Made by a program: the position numbers and the translations under genes. Below, in pieces: positions 1 to 9,353 of a DNA stretch of 64,000 nucleotides. Under the pieces are notes generated by a model. That model searched no databases. It was not told the DNA's origin and was given only the letters and a program-made list of their open reading frames with translations. The first letter of the stretch is position 1; each line of letters starts with the position of its first letter. The stretch is taken from NCBI RefSeq assembly GCF_000214495.1, contig NZ_AFIJ01000008.1, positions 62,001 to 126,000 of the forward strand, read 5' to 3'. Source of the DNA: Megasphaera lornae. Its GTDB lineage: Bacteria; Bacillota; Negativicutes; Veillonellales; Megasphaeraceae.

Positions 1-1875
1 CCAGGTCCGGATAAAAACGACGATATATGTCCAGCGTATCCATATAAGGCATTTCCGTCGGGCACGGTAGCGAAAGACGGGACAATTCACTTTGTAAAAT
101 AGAGATATCATACAGTACATTATGACCGACAATTAAGGAATCTTTGGCGAAGGTTAAAAAGTTTTGTAATGCCCGGCGTGCATCGGTGCCGTTTTTTTGT
201 AAAAATTCATCGCTTAATCCGTGGATGGCATATGAGTCGCCTACTGTTCGGGAGGGACGGAGGTAGGTCATGAATTTTTCTTGTATGGTGCCGTCGGTAC
301 GCAAGCGGACGGCGGCTATTTGAATGATTTCATCCTGTAAGGGATTTGTACCGGTGCTTTCGACATCGAAGACGATGAGGGAGCCTTCCTGCAGGTGGTG
401 CAGCAAGAGTCCGAACGGATCGCCGGCGGTTAGTATACGGGGATCGGAAAAATCGCTGAGGTGTATGCCCGCCGTCTTATAGGCGGGGCCTTCCAATTGG
501 CGTAAAACGGCATGCCCGAGATGGGGAATGAATCGTTGGGCAATTCGGTGCATACTGAGGGCATCGTTTTTGTTGATAATAAGTCGTAAAAAAGCAAGGA
601 CGTCTTTTATTTCTTGTCGCTTGAAGAGATGAAATTGTTCAATGCGGCTGAAGGGTAAGGTTCGGTCGGCGCGAACGCGGGCATTACAGGCGCGTAAGGC
701 CAGCCAAAGCTGTTTGTTTTGGCGATTGGTACGCGTCATAATGCATACATGACGACGTTCGTCTTTACTCATAGCTTGAATGGTTTTAAAAATCCAAGCG
801 CCTTCTTCCAAATAGGTGGGAAAAGAGTGTTGTTGAATCGGTTCCGGTGTAGCGTCGACCGGCGTGCCGGCGAGGATTTTTGGTGACTGCCGGTCGGGGA
901 ACAGGGCCTGCAGGCAGTCGGCGGCGGCTTGTACCAAGGGAGGAGCGGCGCGATAATTTGTCGTTAAGGTGAGGCAGAGGGGTTGATATTTTTTTTAATA
1001 TCTGCAAAAATAAAGTCGGGATGTGAACCGCGCCATTCGTAAATGGTTTGAAAGGCATCGCCGCAGAATAACAGATTTTTTTCCGGAAAGAGCGGCGATA
1101 AAAAGGCATATTCCCAATCGCTTGTATCCTGTATTTCATCAATCGTCAGGTAGCGAAAGCGGGTTTGCCAACGGGCACGTATTTCCGGTTGTTGCAGTAA
1201 GCGGTGCGCCTGTAAAATTAAATCATGAAAATCCAGGGCATGGTTTTGGCGTAAGCATTGATTATATTGACGATACAGTGCCAGCCCGTGTTGAACGAGC
1301 CAATTTTCCAATCGCGGATTGGGGGTTCCATTGTAATTTTCACATAAAGAGGAGAGGTATTTTCGAGACACTAAACGGGAAAATACGTATGCATCGGGAT
1401 GCGTTACGGCGGGCTCGTTGACGGCGGCCGTATTTTTTTTGATTTTTTCTATTAAGGCGGAAATTTTCAGTAAGTACGGCGATTTTTGATAATTCGCGGG
1501 CATCAGGGAAGCCAGGAGGTGACGGCAGTCTTCTTCATCGTAAATGAGCGAGTCGTAAGGGACGGTCGCATTTTTTTTGCCTTCTTCTTGTAATACTAAA
1601 TACCCGAAAGCATGAATGGTTTTTATTGTTACGTTTTGTGCGGAAAGGCCGATAAGTTCCTGTAAGCGATGCTGTAATTCTTTGCAAGCGCGATTGGTAA
1701 AGGTTAAGCAGAGAATTTCTTTTTCCCGGGCACGTCGGCAGGCCAGAATATAAGCGATACGATGTGCAAGAATGGCGGTTTTTCCCGTACCTGCAGGTGC
1801 TTGTAATAAAATATTGTGATCCAATTCGGTCACGATGCGATGTTGGGTTTCATTTAATTGGGTAGATAAGTTCAT
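1..1875 (-). pseudogene. UvrD/Rep-type helicase with DnaQ-like exonuclease domain, frameshifted, 3' end outside window
   Basis: Reading leftward from an ATG at 1875 behind a good AGGAGG site, the first 303 codons give an N-terminal UvrD core: Walker A APAGTGKT near residue 30, LTFTNRA, Walker B IDEIQDTS, and CGDAFQTIYEWRG. The frame closes at 964. If the 8-T run at 989-996 held one more base, the reading would continue through a helicase motif (TTNYR) into a DEDDh exonuclease domain (FDVESTGTNP, later GHNVLYDIS) to the window edge. Fusions of an SF1A helicase with a proofreading-type exonuclease are known in Firmicutes and are assigned to DNA repair. The break is either a real frameshift or a homopolymer error; the intact coding sense on both sides favours a recent or artefactual indel. 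Confidence 0.8.
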
Positions 1876-2004
1876 AGGCGCCTCCTATATTTTTTATCAT
1901 AGCATAGGCCCGGAAAAATACAAAATTTGTTTATGAAATCCTCGTGAATATGTCGTTTATAGACTTGAATTTTTGATGAATGACGGCGTTTTTTATGGTT
2001 TCCG

Positions 2005-2013
2005 TGATATGAT
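2005..2013 (+). promoter_or_regulatory. Possible extended -10 of the pilus operon
   Basis: TG-A-TATGAT lies about 30 nt before the first pilus gene in the 171-base gap between the divergent helicase gene and the pilus operon. No convincing -35 is seen, so this is only a candidate. Confidence 0.3.
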
Positions 2014-2046
2014 TCGGGTAAAGAACGGAGAAAAGGAGGGGTGACG

Positions 2047-3243
2047 ATGAAGCGGGATCCGGAAGAGTGGCGACAGGTTTCGGCGGGGGATATTGTTACG
2101 GCCCTGTTAACGCGCGCTATCGAGGAAAAAGCCAGTGATATTCACGTCGAACCGTTGGATACGGTGATGCGGATTCGTTTTCGTCGTGACGGCGTATTGA
2201 CAACCGCCGCAATGTTGCCTGGCGATAAGGGAGAAAAAATAACGGCGCGTTTAAAAATTTTAGCAGGGCTGGATATTGCGAATAAGCGAATTCCCCAAGA
2301 CGGTCGAATTATTTGGCAGGAAAAGACGCAGACGATTGATATGCGGGTCAGCACGATGCCCACTATACGAGGCGAAAAGACGGTCATACGGTTATTGGAT
2401 ACGGGACAATTGGAGTTGGAACTGTCCTGTCTGGGTATGCTTCCGGAGGTACAAGCTGTTTTACGACAGTTGATTCATCGCAGTCACGGGCTGTTTATCT
2501 TCAGCGGACCTACCGGTAGCGGTAAAACATCCACATTATATGCGGCATTACAGGAATTACACTTGCCGGAAGTCAGCATTGCCACGCTGGAAGATCCGGT
2601 GGAATACAAGGTGGAAGGGATCTGTCAAAGTCAAATTCAAACGAAAGGCGGCTTGTTGTTTCAAAATGGATTACGCGCCTTATTGCGACAAGACCCCGAT
2701 ATTTTGGTGATTGGTGAAATCAGGGACCGTGAAACCGCACGGATTGCGGTGCAAGCGGCATTAACCGGGCATGTTGTATTTACGACCTTACATACGGCAA
2801 CGGCGGTGGAGGTTCCGGAACGGTTAATTGACATGGGGGTGGAACCGTATTTGGTGGCCGATGCGTTAGTGGGGATGACGGCTCAACGGTTGGTGCGACG
2901 CTTATGTCCGCATTGTCGTAAAAAACGGGAGGATTCGCAAATACGGGGCTTATATCGTCATCATCGCTGTGAAAGGTGTTTTTTCAGCGGTTATAAAGGA
3001 CGGTTTTCTCTGTGTGAAATTGTCCGTGTCGGGGAAACTGTACGGCATTGCATCCGTCAAGGCGGCATGGTAGCCGCCATGCGAGAAGCGGCGATTGCGG
3101 ACGGGGCCATATTTATGGAAACCGTTATCCGCACGCAGTTGCAGTCGGGAAACACGGATTGGGAAGAAATTCAGCGGGTATGTGACGGAAGTGAAGGGAA
3201 CGGGTATGGATCTGGAAACGATTCTGACACGAGCCGTAGCTGA
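2047..3243 (+). CDS. pilB: Type IV pilus assembly ATPase, PilB/GspE family
   Basis: This is a secretion ATPase that powers pilin polymerisation at the inner membrane. Visible motifs are Walker A (SGPTGSGKTS), the Asp box (LEDPVEYKVEG), Walker B (DILVIGEIRDRET) and the His box (TLHTATAVEVPE). Near the C terminus is a PilB-type four-cysteine zinc site (CPHC, then CERC). At about 398 residues it is short because it lacks the usual N-terminal MshEN-like domains. A GTG at 2041 is abutted by the AAGGAGG site, so the ATG at 2047, 6-7 nt downstream of the site, is the better start. It is the first gene of a tightly packed pilus operon and overlaps the next gene. Confidence 0.9.
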   Translation: MKRDPEEWRQVSAGDIVTALLTRAIEEKASDIHVEPLDTVMRIRFRRDGVLTTAAMLPGDKGEKITARLKILAGLDIANKRIPQDGRIIWQEKTQTIDMRVSTMPTIRGEKTVIRLLDTGQLELELSCLGMLPEVQAVLRQLIHRSHGLFIFSGPTGSGKTSTLYAALQELHLPEVSIATLEDPVEYKVEGICQSQIQTKGGLLFQNGLRALLRQDPDILVIGEIRDRETARIAVQAALTGHVVFTTLHTATAVEVPERLIDMGVEPYLVADALVGMTAQRLVRRLCPHCRKKREDSQIRGLYRHHRCERCFFSGYKGRFSLCEIVRVGETVRHCIRQGGMVAAMREAAIADGAIFMETVIRTQLQSGNTDWEEIQRVCDGSEGNGYGSGNDSDTSRS

Positions 3244-4150
3244 AAAGGCGACGGATATTCATTTACAAAGCGGCAGACCTCCGTATATTCGTGTCGGCGC
3301 GGAGTTGCAGCCGTTAGCGCTGCCGCATATACAGACAGCGGATCTGCAGGCGTGGAGTAAAGAAACGGGACCGGGGGAGGCGTGGTCCTTTTCCTGGAAA
3401 GAAGGGATCCGCTGTCGCGGGCAACGCAGTGAAAGCCGGCACGGACCGCATTGGGCATTGCGCGTATTGTACCCTCTGTCGTCTTTGCCGCAAGAAGAAA
3501 ATCCGGTATTAATACAACGTTTGGGAACGTTATTGCAGGGACTGGTACTGGTGTGCGGAGCTACGGGGAGCGGTAAAACCACTACGATTTGGCGGGTGCT
3601 GGAATATATTAATCAGCACAGAGCCTGCCATATTGTTACGTTGGAAGATCCGGTGGAATATGTTTTGGAAGGAAAGAAGGCGTTGTTTACGCAACGTGAA
3701 GTAGGGGGACATGTAGACAGTTTTGAAGAAGGGGTGCGGCAAGCTTTGCGACAAGATCCGGATATTATGCTGATTGGAGAAATTCGCGATAAATATACGT
3801 TGCAGAACGCTATTACGGCGGCGGAAACGGGCGTGTTGGTTTTTTCCACCCTGCACTCTCCTTCTGTTGCCGGTGCCGTCAGTCGGATGGTGGGGATGTT
3901 TGCCGCCGGCGAACAGGAAGAAATTCGGCAACGTTTAGCGGCGGTATTGGCTTCGGTCGTGGCCCAACAGTGTTTTCGGGATAAAAATCGCATGCATATT
4001 GTGCGTGAATTATTGTGGCGGACGCCGGCGGCGGCACAAGTGATTCGCAGCGGTAAAGAATTTCATCTGACCGATGTGATGCAGACCGGCGGTCGGTACG
4101 GTATGGAAACGATGGCGCAAGCATTAAAACGCTACAGGAGCGGTATATGA
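3206..4150 (+). CDS. pilT: Pilus retraction ATPase, PilT-like
   Basis: A second, shorter secretion ATPase (314 residues) that by family would depolymerise pilin for twitching. It shows Walker A (CGATGSGKTTT), the Asp box (LEDPVEYVLEG), Walker B (DIMLIGEIRDK) and a PilT-like TAAETGVLVFSTLHS segment. It has no zinc site, unlike the preceding ATPase. The ATG at 3206 follows an AAGGGA site and begins inside the end of pilB; the frame is open further upstream, but the family N terminus (MDLETILTRAVAEKATDIHL) fits this start. Its stop overlaps the start of the platform gene (ATGA). A dedicated retraction ATPase inside the operon suggests dynamic pili or DNA uptake. Confidence 0.85.
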   Translation: MDLETILTRAVAEKATDIHLQSGRPPYIRVGAELQPLALPHIQTADLQAWSKETGPGEAWSFSWKEGIRCRGQRSESRHGPHWALRVLYPLSSLPQEENPVLIQRLGTLLQGLVLVCGATGSGKTTTIWRVLEYINQHRACHIVTLEDPVEYVLEGKKALFTQREVGGHVDSFEEGVRQALRQDPDIMLIGEIRDKYTLQNAITAAETGVLVFSTLHSPSVAGAVSRMVGMFAAGEQEEIRQRLAAVLASVVAQQCFRDKNRMHIVRELLWRTPAAAQVIRSGKEFHLTDVMQTGGRYGMETMAQALKRYRSGI

Positions 4151-5346
4151 GAGCTTTTATTGTGAAATTTATGACACCTAAAGGGGAAGAAAAAAACTGT
4201 ATTTTACAGGTGGAGAACCGAGGCGCCTTAAAAACGTTGGCAGAACAGCAGGGGTGGCGTATTTTACAAATACGGGAGAAAAAATCAATTTGGAAGAAGC
4301 TGCATACACGGACCTTGTCCGGGACGCAGTTGATTTTCTGGTTTCAACAAATGGCGGTGCTGTTGTCTTCCGGCATACCGCTGGTACAGGCTTGGACCCT
4401 GCTTTGTCGGGATTGGAGAAAAGCGGGAGAAAAACAATGCCTGCAACGGGGTGTCTTTCGTTTGGAACAAGGCATATCGGTTACGGAAGTATTGGAAGAA
4501 AGCGAACTGTTTCCCGTTATGGTGATTCCCATGGTGCGTGCCGGGGAACAATCGGGGCAATTGGCGGAAATATTTCAGTTGTTGGGAACGTACTATACGT
4601 ATGTGGAAAAACAGAAACAGGGAGTGCTGCAAGCTTTACTGTACCCGGCTTTTTTATGTTGTTGCGCGTTGGGAGCCGCCATATTTGCGATATTTTTTTT
4701 ATTACCCGTATTTGAAAATTTGTTTTCGCAAATGAATGCGCCTGTACCGCCGTTAACGAGAGGGTTGCTGCAAGTATCGCACAGTATACGGGCGTATGGA
4801 CCGGAAATCCTGATCGGGTTGGGCGTATTGACGGTTGCCGTATACGGCTATAGTCAACAATCGCAACGACGGCAGGCACTCACTATGCGGCTATGGCGGA
4901 TACCGGGAGTACGTAAGCTCCTGTTGATGTTTTCTTGGCAACGCTGTTGCCAATTATTGGCTATTCAAATTCGTAGCGGCATTCCGTTACTTACGGCTTT
5001 AAGCGAAGCGGCATCGGCAGTGCCGATCAGCGGGTTTCGACGACATATACATTGGCTGTGTTTGCGTTTGGAAGGAGGGGAATCATTTAGCGCGGCCCTG
5101 GCTAAGAGTCAGGTGCATTTACCCTATGTGAGTGCCATGTTGGCTATCGGGGAAGAATCCGGGCAATATGATCGGGCAATGCAGGCTGTTGCCGATTATT
5201 ATCGGTGGCAATTGACGGTTGCCGTAGCTCGTTTTCGTCGTTTTTTAGGACCTGCCGCGTTGCTTATGGTAGGCGGGATCATAGGGCTTTTAGTATGTTG
5301 TCTGGTATTGCCTGTACTGGACATGATTACGACGATGTCATTGTAG
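4147..5346 (+). CDS. pilC: Type IV pilus inner-membrane platform protein, PilC/GspF family
   Basis: A 399-residue polytopic protein with two T2SSF repeats, each ending in membrane helices: one centred on the FLCCCALGAAIFAIFFLLPVF segment near residues 165-190, the other at the C terminus (LLMVGGIIGLLVCCLVLPVLDMI). The family anchors the pilus machine and couples the cytoplasmic ATPases to pilin. The start overlaps the stop of the retraction ATPase by 4 nt, which implies translational coupling. Confidence 0.9.
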   Translation: MRAFIVKFMTPKGEEKNCILQVENRGALKTLAEQQGWRILQIREKKSIWKKLHTRTLSGTQLIFWFQQMAVLLSSGIPLVQAWTLLCRDWRKAGEKQCLQRGVFRLEQGISVTEVLEESELFPVMVIPMVRAGEQSGQLAEIFQLLGTYYTYVEKQKQGVLQALLYPAFLCCCALGAAIFAIFFLLPVFENLFSQMNAPVPPLTRGLLQVSHSIRAYGPEILIGLGVLTVAVYGYSQQSQRRQALTMRLWRIPGVRKLLLMFSWQRCCQLLAIQIRSGIPLLTALSEAASAVPISGFRRHIHWLCLRLEGGESFSAALAKSQVHLPYVSAMLAIGEESGQYDRAMQAVADYYRWQLTVAVARFRRFLGPAALLMVGGIIGLLVCCLVLPVLDMITTMSL

Positions 5347-5362
5347 AAAGGATGCGATAGGA

Positions 5363-5770
5363 ATGATGTGTTTTATGCGACAATGCTCTGCACGGAAGAA
5401 GCGGGTACGGAACGGGTTTACGCTGTTGGAAATGTTGATTGTAGTCAGTATTATTATGGTACTGGCAACGATTGCCATACCGAAATTTTCCTCTGCCGGA
5501 AAAACCGCAAAAATAGCTAAAATACAGGCGGACATTCATACGGTCAGCAATGCGGCGGCATTATATGAATTGGAAAATGGCAAATATCCGTCCGATGTGG
5601 CCACCTTACTTAAAAAAGATAAAACGGGAAAAACGTATTTACAAACGGAACCGAAACTGCCGGACGGCTCTTCATATAAGATTCGTGAAGACGGGATAGT
5701 GTCGGGGACCTATGACAACAAGGTTTATTCTACGGGGTCACAAGAGCCCGTACGTATGCCGGGACAATAA
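5363..5770 (+). CDS. Type IV pilin / pseudopilin (GspG- or ComGC-like), likely main pilin
   Basis: The protein has a basic leader (CSARKKRVRNG), a class III cleavage site G|FTLLE with the conserved Glu+5, and a hydrophobic helix (MLIVVSIIMVLATIAIP). The mature region (about 110 residues) has the compact GspG-like pattern with a short C-terminal tail. Among the pilin-like genes of this operon it is the most canonical, so it is inferred to be the main fibre subunit. Cleavage would be by the prepilin peptidase encoded next. Confidence 0.85.
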   Translation: MMCFMRQCSARKKRVRNGFTLLEMLIVVSIIMVLATIAIPKFSSAGKTAKIAKIQADIHTVSNAAALYELENGKYPSDVATLLKKDKTGKTYLQTEPKLPDGSSYKIREDGIVSGTYDNKVYSTGSQEPVRMPGQ

Positions 5771-5792
5771 TATACAGGGGAGGTAACGGACA

Positions 5793-6236
5793 ATGTGGGA
5801 AAACATTTGGTTTGCCTGTATCGGCATGGTGACGGTATATATTTTTTATACCGATTGTCGATATTATTGGATTCCCGACCGTGCGATTGCCCTCTTGGTT
5901 TTATTGCATGGTGCGGCATGGTACGGCGGTATGATACAGCCGCAATGGAGTACGGTGTTAGGCGTGTCCGTTACCTTCTGTCTGTTATGGTGCTGGAAAC
6001 CGCAAGGAATCGGCACGGGAGATATCAAATTGGCGATGATACTCAGTTGTTCTTGTATGGGCCGGGAAGGGGTGCTGATGCTTTGGAGCGCATTTTTTTC
6101 CGCCCTGGTATGCGCGTTGATCGTATGGCGATGTAAGGGGGAGAAAATGATACCTTTCGCACCTTTTTTATTATGCGGGTGGTGGTTTGCAAAATGGGAA
6201 GCGGCGGCAATTCTGATACAGCCGGGAAACCTGTAA
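5793..6236 (+). CDS. pilD: Prepilin peptidase (A24 family), short form
   Basis: A 147-residue membrane protein with the two catalytic aspartate motifs of type IV prepilin peptidases: YTDCRYYWIP (Asp21) and GIGTGDIKL (Asp77). It lacks the N-terminal N-methyltransferase half and zinc cysteines of classical PilD, so it should cleave prepilin leaders but probably does not methylate them. Such short forms (CpaA/TadV-sized) are known. Its end overlaps the next pilin-like gene. Confidence 0.85.
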   Translation: MWENIWFACIGMVTVYIFYTDCRYYWIPDRAIALLVLLHGAAWYGGMIQPQWSTVLGVSVTFCLLWCWKPQGIGTGDIKLAMILSCSCMGREGVLMLWSAFFSALVCALIVWRCKGEKMIPFAPFLLCGWWFAKWEAAAILIQPGNL

Positions 6237-6661
6237 AAAACGGCTATATTTTTTTGTTGGAATGTTTAATTGCAGTGGCGATTATTATGAGCATGGCTAC
6301 TTTGGCGGCGCCTATCTATCAGAAGCAACAAAAAGAATTCGTCATTAATGCGTATGCACGACAGTTGGCGATGCATTTGCAGGTCGTACGGACGTATGAT
6401 TTTACAGCACCTAAAGATAAAACGGCAAACATTGTGTTTCAAGAAAATTCGTATACGGTGCACGGTGCCGGCCCGCAATGGGACGGATCCTATCCTTGTC
6501 CGGAAGGGATATACATTAAATGGAAAAGAAGAAATAAAATCTCTTTTTCTTTACACGGTCGCGGCAGCGGTACGGAAACTTTTTATATTTGTAATAAAGA
6601 CAGTACGTATAACATGCGCGTAGTTGTCGCCTCTCAGACAGGAAGGATTCGACTTGAATAA
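6194..6661 (+). CDS. Pilin-like protein (minor pilin)
   Basis: It carries a leader ending KNG|YIFLLE, with Glu+5 kept, followed by a hydrophobic helix (CLIAVAIIMSMATLAAP) and a soluble domain of about 110 residues. The frame is open from 6173, but the ATG at 6194 has a GGTGG site 8 nt upstream and is preferred; the choice is uncertain. The Tyr at +1 is unusual. The gene starts inside the peptidase gene and overlaps the next one, so it is part of the same transcript. Confidence 0.7.
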   Translation: MGSGGNSDTAGKPVKNGYIFLLECLIAVAIIMSMATLAAPIYQKQQKEFVINAYARQLAMHLQVVRTYDFTAPKDKTANIVFQENSYTVHGAGPQWDGSYPCPEGIYIKWKRRNKISFSLHGRGSGTETFYICNKDSTYNMRVVVASQTGRIRLE

Positions 6662-7010
6662 GAAAAACGGGTTTTTAATAGTGGATGCCCTGGCGGCGGC
6701 GTGTATTCTGGTATGTACGATGGTCCCGGCGATGGTTGCGGTGCATCGTGCCTTAGCAGTGTATACGCGATGTTGTCGACAGACCGTATTGCTGGAAGTG
6801 ACACAAAATGAAATTGAAAAATGGCGTGGCGGCTATACGCATCAAGACGGACAAGAAGCGGCATACGCACAAGGCAAAGAAAAATATACAGTGCGCTTTT
6901 TTATACAGCCGGCTATGGAAGGGTGGGAAAAACGGGAAGTCGAGGTGACGAACGATGCGGGAGAAACCCAACATTTATACTATTTGGCAAGGAAAGAAAA
7001 AAAAGGCTGA
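6654..7010 (+). CDS. Pilin-like protein (minor pilin), TTG start
   Basis: The short leader KKNG|FLIVD and the hydrophobic segment (ALAAACILVCTMVPAMVAV) mark a type IV pilin-like protein of 118 residues. Position +5 is Asp rather than Glu, as in some minor pseudopilins (GspI/PilV-like position in the operon). No ATG fits; the TTG at 6654 lies 5-6 nt after AGGAAGGA and overlaps the previous stop. It overlaps the next gene by 56 nt. Confidence 0.65.
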   Translation: MNKKNGFLIVDALAAACILVCTMVPAMVAVHRALAVYTRCCRQTVLLEVTQNEIEKWRGGYTHQDGQEAAYAQGKEKYTVRFFIQPAMEGWEKREVEVTNDAGETQHLYYLARKEKKG

Positions 7011-7509
7011 CGGGTTTATTTTATTGGAAGTGCTTATTTTTTTTGTGTTGGCCCTGTTTTTGATTAGTACGATGTTGACTTGTTCGTTACAAACGATACG
7101 GTATGTACGGTACGGAGAAGTATGGGAAGAAATGATGCGGCAGCGATGGGTTATGAATGATACGTTTTATTCCGAATTACATAACAGTATTAAAACGATT
7201 ACCGAATATTCTTTGTTGGCATTATACGATGGGGAACGTGAATGGCGGTGTCACAGTATCAGCGGCGGCATGTACAAATGGTTGTCCAATCATGACGATC
7301 ATCCGTATATCAGGGGCGATTGGGGACGGGATGTTTCTTCACGCGTTTTTGTGGAACCGATAGATCCGGAAAAGAAATTTTTCTTTAAAAATAAAGAAAT
7401 GGTGGATATATCCATGTTTTATCGCGATCGGGATTTAAAAATCTATTGGCCCTGTCATTTGATTATCACTCCCTGGTGTGTAGAATGGCGACAGACGGCG
7501 GAAAAATAA
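6955..7509 (+). CDS. Pilin-like protein (minor pilin, PilW/GspJ-like position)
   Basis: A 184-residue product with a basic leader ending KADG|FILLE, then a hydrophobic helix (VLIFFVLALFLISTMLTC). It is the largest pilin-like protein in the cluster and third in the minor-pilin run, the place usually held by a GspJ/PilW-like tip subunit. That role is inferred from order and size only. GAGGTGACG precedes the ATG. Confidence 0.7.
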   Translation: MREKPNIYTIWQGKKKKADGFILLEVLIFFVLALFLISTMLTCSLQTIRYVRYGEVWEEMMRQRWVMNDTFYSELHNSIKTITEYSLLALYDGEREWRCHSISGGMYKWLSNHDDHPYIRGDWGRDVSSRVFVEPIDPEKKFFFKNKEMVDISMFYRDRDLKIYWPCHLIITPWCVEWRQTAEK

Positions 7510-7530
7510 AAGAAAGAACGGAACGGACCC

Positions 7531-7974
7531 ATGAGAAAAAACGGCTTTTTAACAGTGTATACATTGTGGGTGGGATTGATTATGGTGTTTTTGGCAAGTT
7601 CCACCTGTCTGTTATCAGTACAATTTTTGAAACAAATTCCGTATAGACGGCAGTGCGTACAAATGGATTATGATGTGCAGGCCGTATTACGGGATTGTGT
7701 AGAGGAAATGCAGGGCCAATCCATGGCAAAAAAAAGAGAGTTTTTACAAGCGCCGATGCGGCGTTGTCAGGCTTTGCATCCCGAATATGAAGTGCAGGGA
7801 GAAGAAATGCATTACGATCCGATATTTTTCGGATACCCCACACCGGGATATGTATCCGTACGGATTCATGATACGAAGCGGCATATATGGCGTTGGGGAT
7901 CCCTTAAGGTGCAAACGCAAAAGGAAGCGGACGGGTCCTATAAAACGATTATTTTACATGGTGTGCGTGATTAG
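7531..7974 (+). CDS. Pilin-like protein (minor, PilX/GspK-like position)
   Basis: A 147-residue product starting MRKNG|FLTVYTLWVGLIMVFLAS, which resembles a very short pilin leader but has Tyr at +5 in place of Glu. In type II pseudopilin clusters the tip subunit GspK also lacks Glu+5, so a tip role is possible. The soluble part has several cysteines. Function is inferred from position. Confidence 0.55.
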   Translation: MRKNGFLTVYTLWVGLIMVFLASSTCLLSVQFLKQIPYRRQCVQMDYDVQAVLRDCVEEMQGQSMAKKREFLQAPMRRCQALHPEYEVQGEEMHYDPIFFGYPTPGYVSVRIHDTKRHIWRWGSLKVQTQKEADGSYKTIILHGVRD

Positions 7975-7992
7975 CGGAAAAGGAGAAGACGC

Positions 7993-8757
7993 ATGAAATC
8001 CAAGAAGATTATATTGTGGCCGGCAGCCGATGAGGTATATATTCTTGCTATGTATTTAAACCGGTGCGGAACCGTGAAAGGCTATGAAGGGTTTACCGTT
8101 TCCTGTCCGACACGGTGGCTTCAAGATGCGCAGCGGACGGAAGCTGTTATGCAGAAGCTCCGCGCGACGTATGCGTGGAAAAATTGTCATATTTCCTTAG
8201 TCGTAGGCGGTGAGGATTTGATTTGGAAACAAGTATCGCTGCCGGTAAAACAAAAAGAACAGGCCGGGCAATTAAGTTGTTGGGAATTGGATACGAAAGA
8301 AGAAAATATTGGCTATACATACGATGTTATGCGGATTTCGGAAGCGGATACGGCCGGTATGTATACCTGGATATTGGGTGCCTATCCGGAAAACCGAATA
8401 TATTCGCTGTGTGTTTCGTTACAACAGCAAAAAAATAAGGTGGACGCTGTCGATGCGCTTCCCTGCTGTCTGGCAAGACAAGCGGGAGGGCATACGGGAA
8501 CGGTATATTTGCATGAAGGACATACGCTGCATGCGGCGTATATCCGCGGCGGGGTACCGTTGACCTATGGAACGATGCGGGAACTGCCGGCCGGCGGCAG
8601 GGCTTTGTTGCAAGAACGGGGCCAAAGTGAACAGGACGATTTTATCCTTTGGTTTGATGAAGAAACCCAAGTATGGCAGACGAACCCTCTTTTTACATGG
8701 GAAGAGCGGTGTCGGGCATATGGGCTGTCGTTTCCGGTAGGCGTATTAACCCGCTGA
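7993..8757 (+). CDS. PilM-like cytoplasmic pilus assembly protein
   Basis: A 254-residue soluble protein directly before the PilN-like gene. Weak actin-like/PilM character is seen (SLVVGGEDLIWKQVSLPVKQKEQ), and the gene order M-N-O matches the alignment complex of type IV pili. Similarity is too low to place motifs with confidence, so the call rests mainly on synteny. Confidence 0.55.
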   Translation: MKSKKIILWPAADEVYILAMYLNRCGTVKGYEGFTVSCPTRWLQDAQRTEAVMQKLRATYAWKNCHISLVVGGEDLIWKQVSLPVKQKEQAGQLSCWELDTKEENIGYTYDVMRISEADTAGMYTWILGAYPENRIYSLCVSLQQQKNKVDAVDALPCCLARQAGGHTGTVYLHEGHTLHAAYIRGGVPLTYGTMRELPAGGRALLQERGQSEQDDFILWFDEETQVWQTNPLFTWEERCRAYGLSFPVGVLTR

Positions 8758-8771
8758 AGAAAGGAACTACT

Positions 8772-9353
8772 ATGAAAATACAATTAAATTTATTGCCGGC
8801 GGCTATGGTGCGGGCGCGTCGGCAGAAAATTCGCCGCTATCGATTGGGCGGAATGTATCTGCTGTTGACGGCGGGGTTGATTACGGGGGTCTTGCAGGGG
8901 GAATACGGCAGTCGGTGTATTCGGCAACAGCAACAACAATTTCGACTTCACGGGCAATATGTGCAGCAATCGTGGCAAGACGAACGAAACCGTCAGGAAG
9001 CCTGGCGGCGGTTTGCGGAAACGTATAAAAAAAAGCATATGGACGGGTTGGCGGATACGCAACTGTTGGTCGCGTTAAGTGAAAGCAAGCCGAAAGAAGC
9101 GGTATTTTTGTCGTGGCAGCGGGATCAAGCGGAGACGGTCATTACGGCACAAGCGCCGGATGCGGAAACGGCACGGCAATGGCAGGAACAATTACAGCAG
9201 CAGCCGGGGATCGGCAGGGTTTCGTTAAGTAAAACCGACGCTTCCCATACGGAGCCGGTTTCATTTCAATTAACAGTAAAAGGAGAGACGATACATGGTC
9301 AATCGGGGGATCCTGACGAACTTTTATCATCTGCTGCGCACGCGCAGTCGTAG
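8772..9353 (+). CDS. PilN-like inner-membrane alignment protein
   Basis: The N terminus (MKIQLNLLPAA) contains the INLLP-type motif through which PilN binds PilM. A single membrane helix follows near residues 30-48, then a coiled periplasmic region. The ATG at 8772 follows GAAAGGA; the frame is open upstream but without a site. Length is 193 residues, normal for PilN. Confidence 0.7.
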   Translation: MKIQLNLLPAAMVRARRQKIRRYRLGGMYLLLTAGLITGVLQGEYGSRCIRQQQQQFRLHGQYVQQSWQDERNRQEAWRRFAETYKKKHMDGLADTQLLVALSESKPKEAVFLSWQRDQAETVITAQAPDAETARQWQEQLQQQPGIGRVSLSKTDASHTEPVSFQLTVKGETIHGQSGDPDELLSSAAHAQS

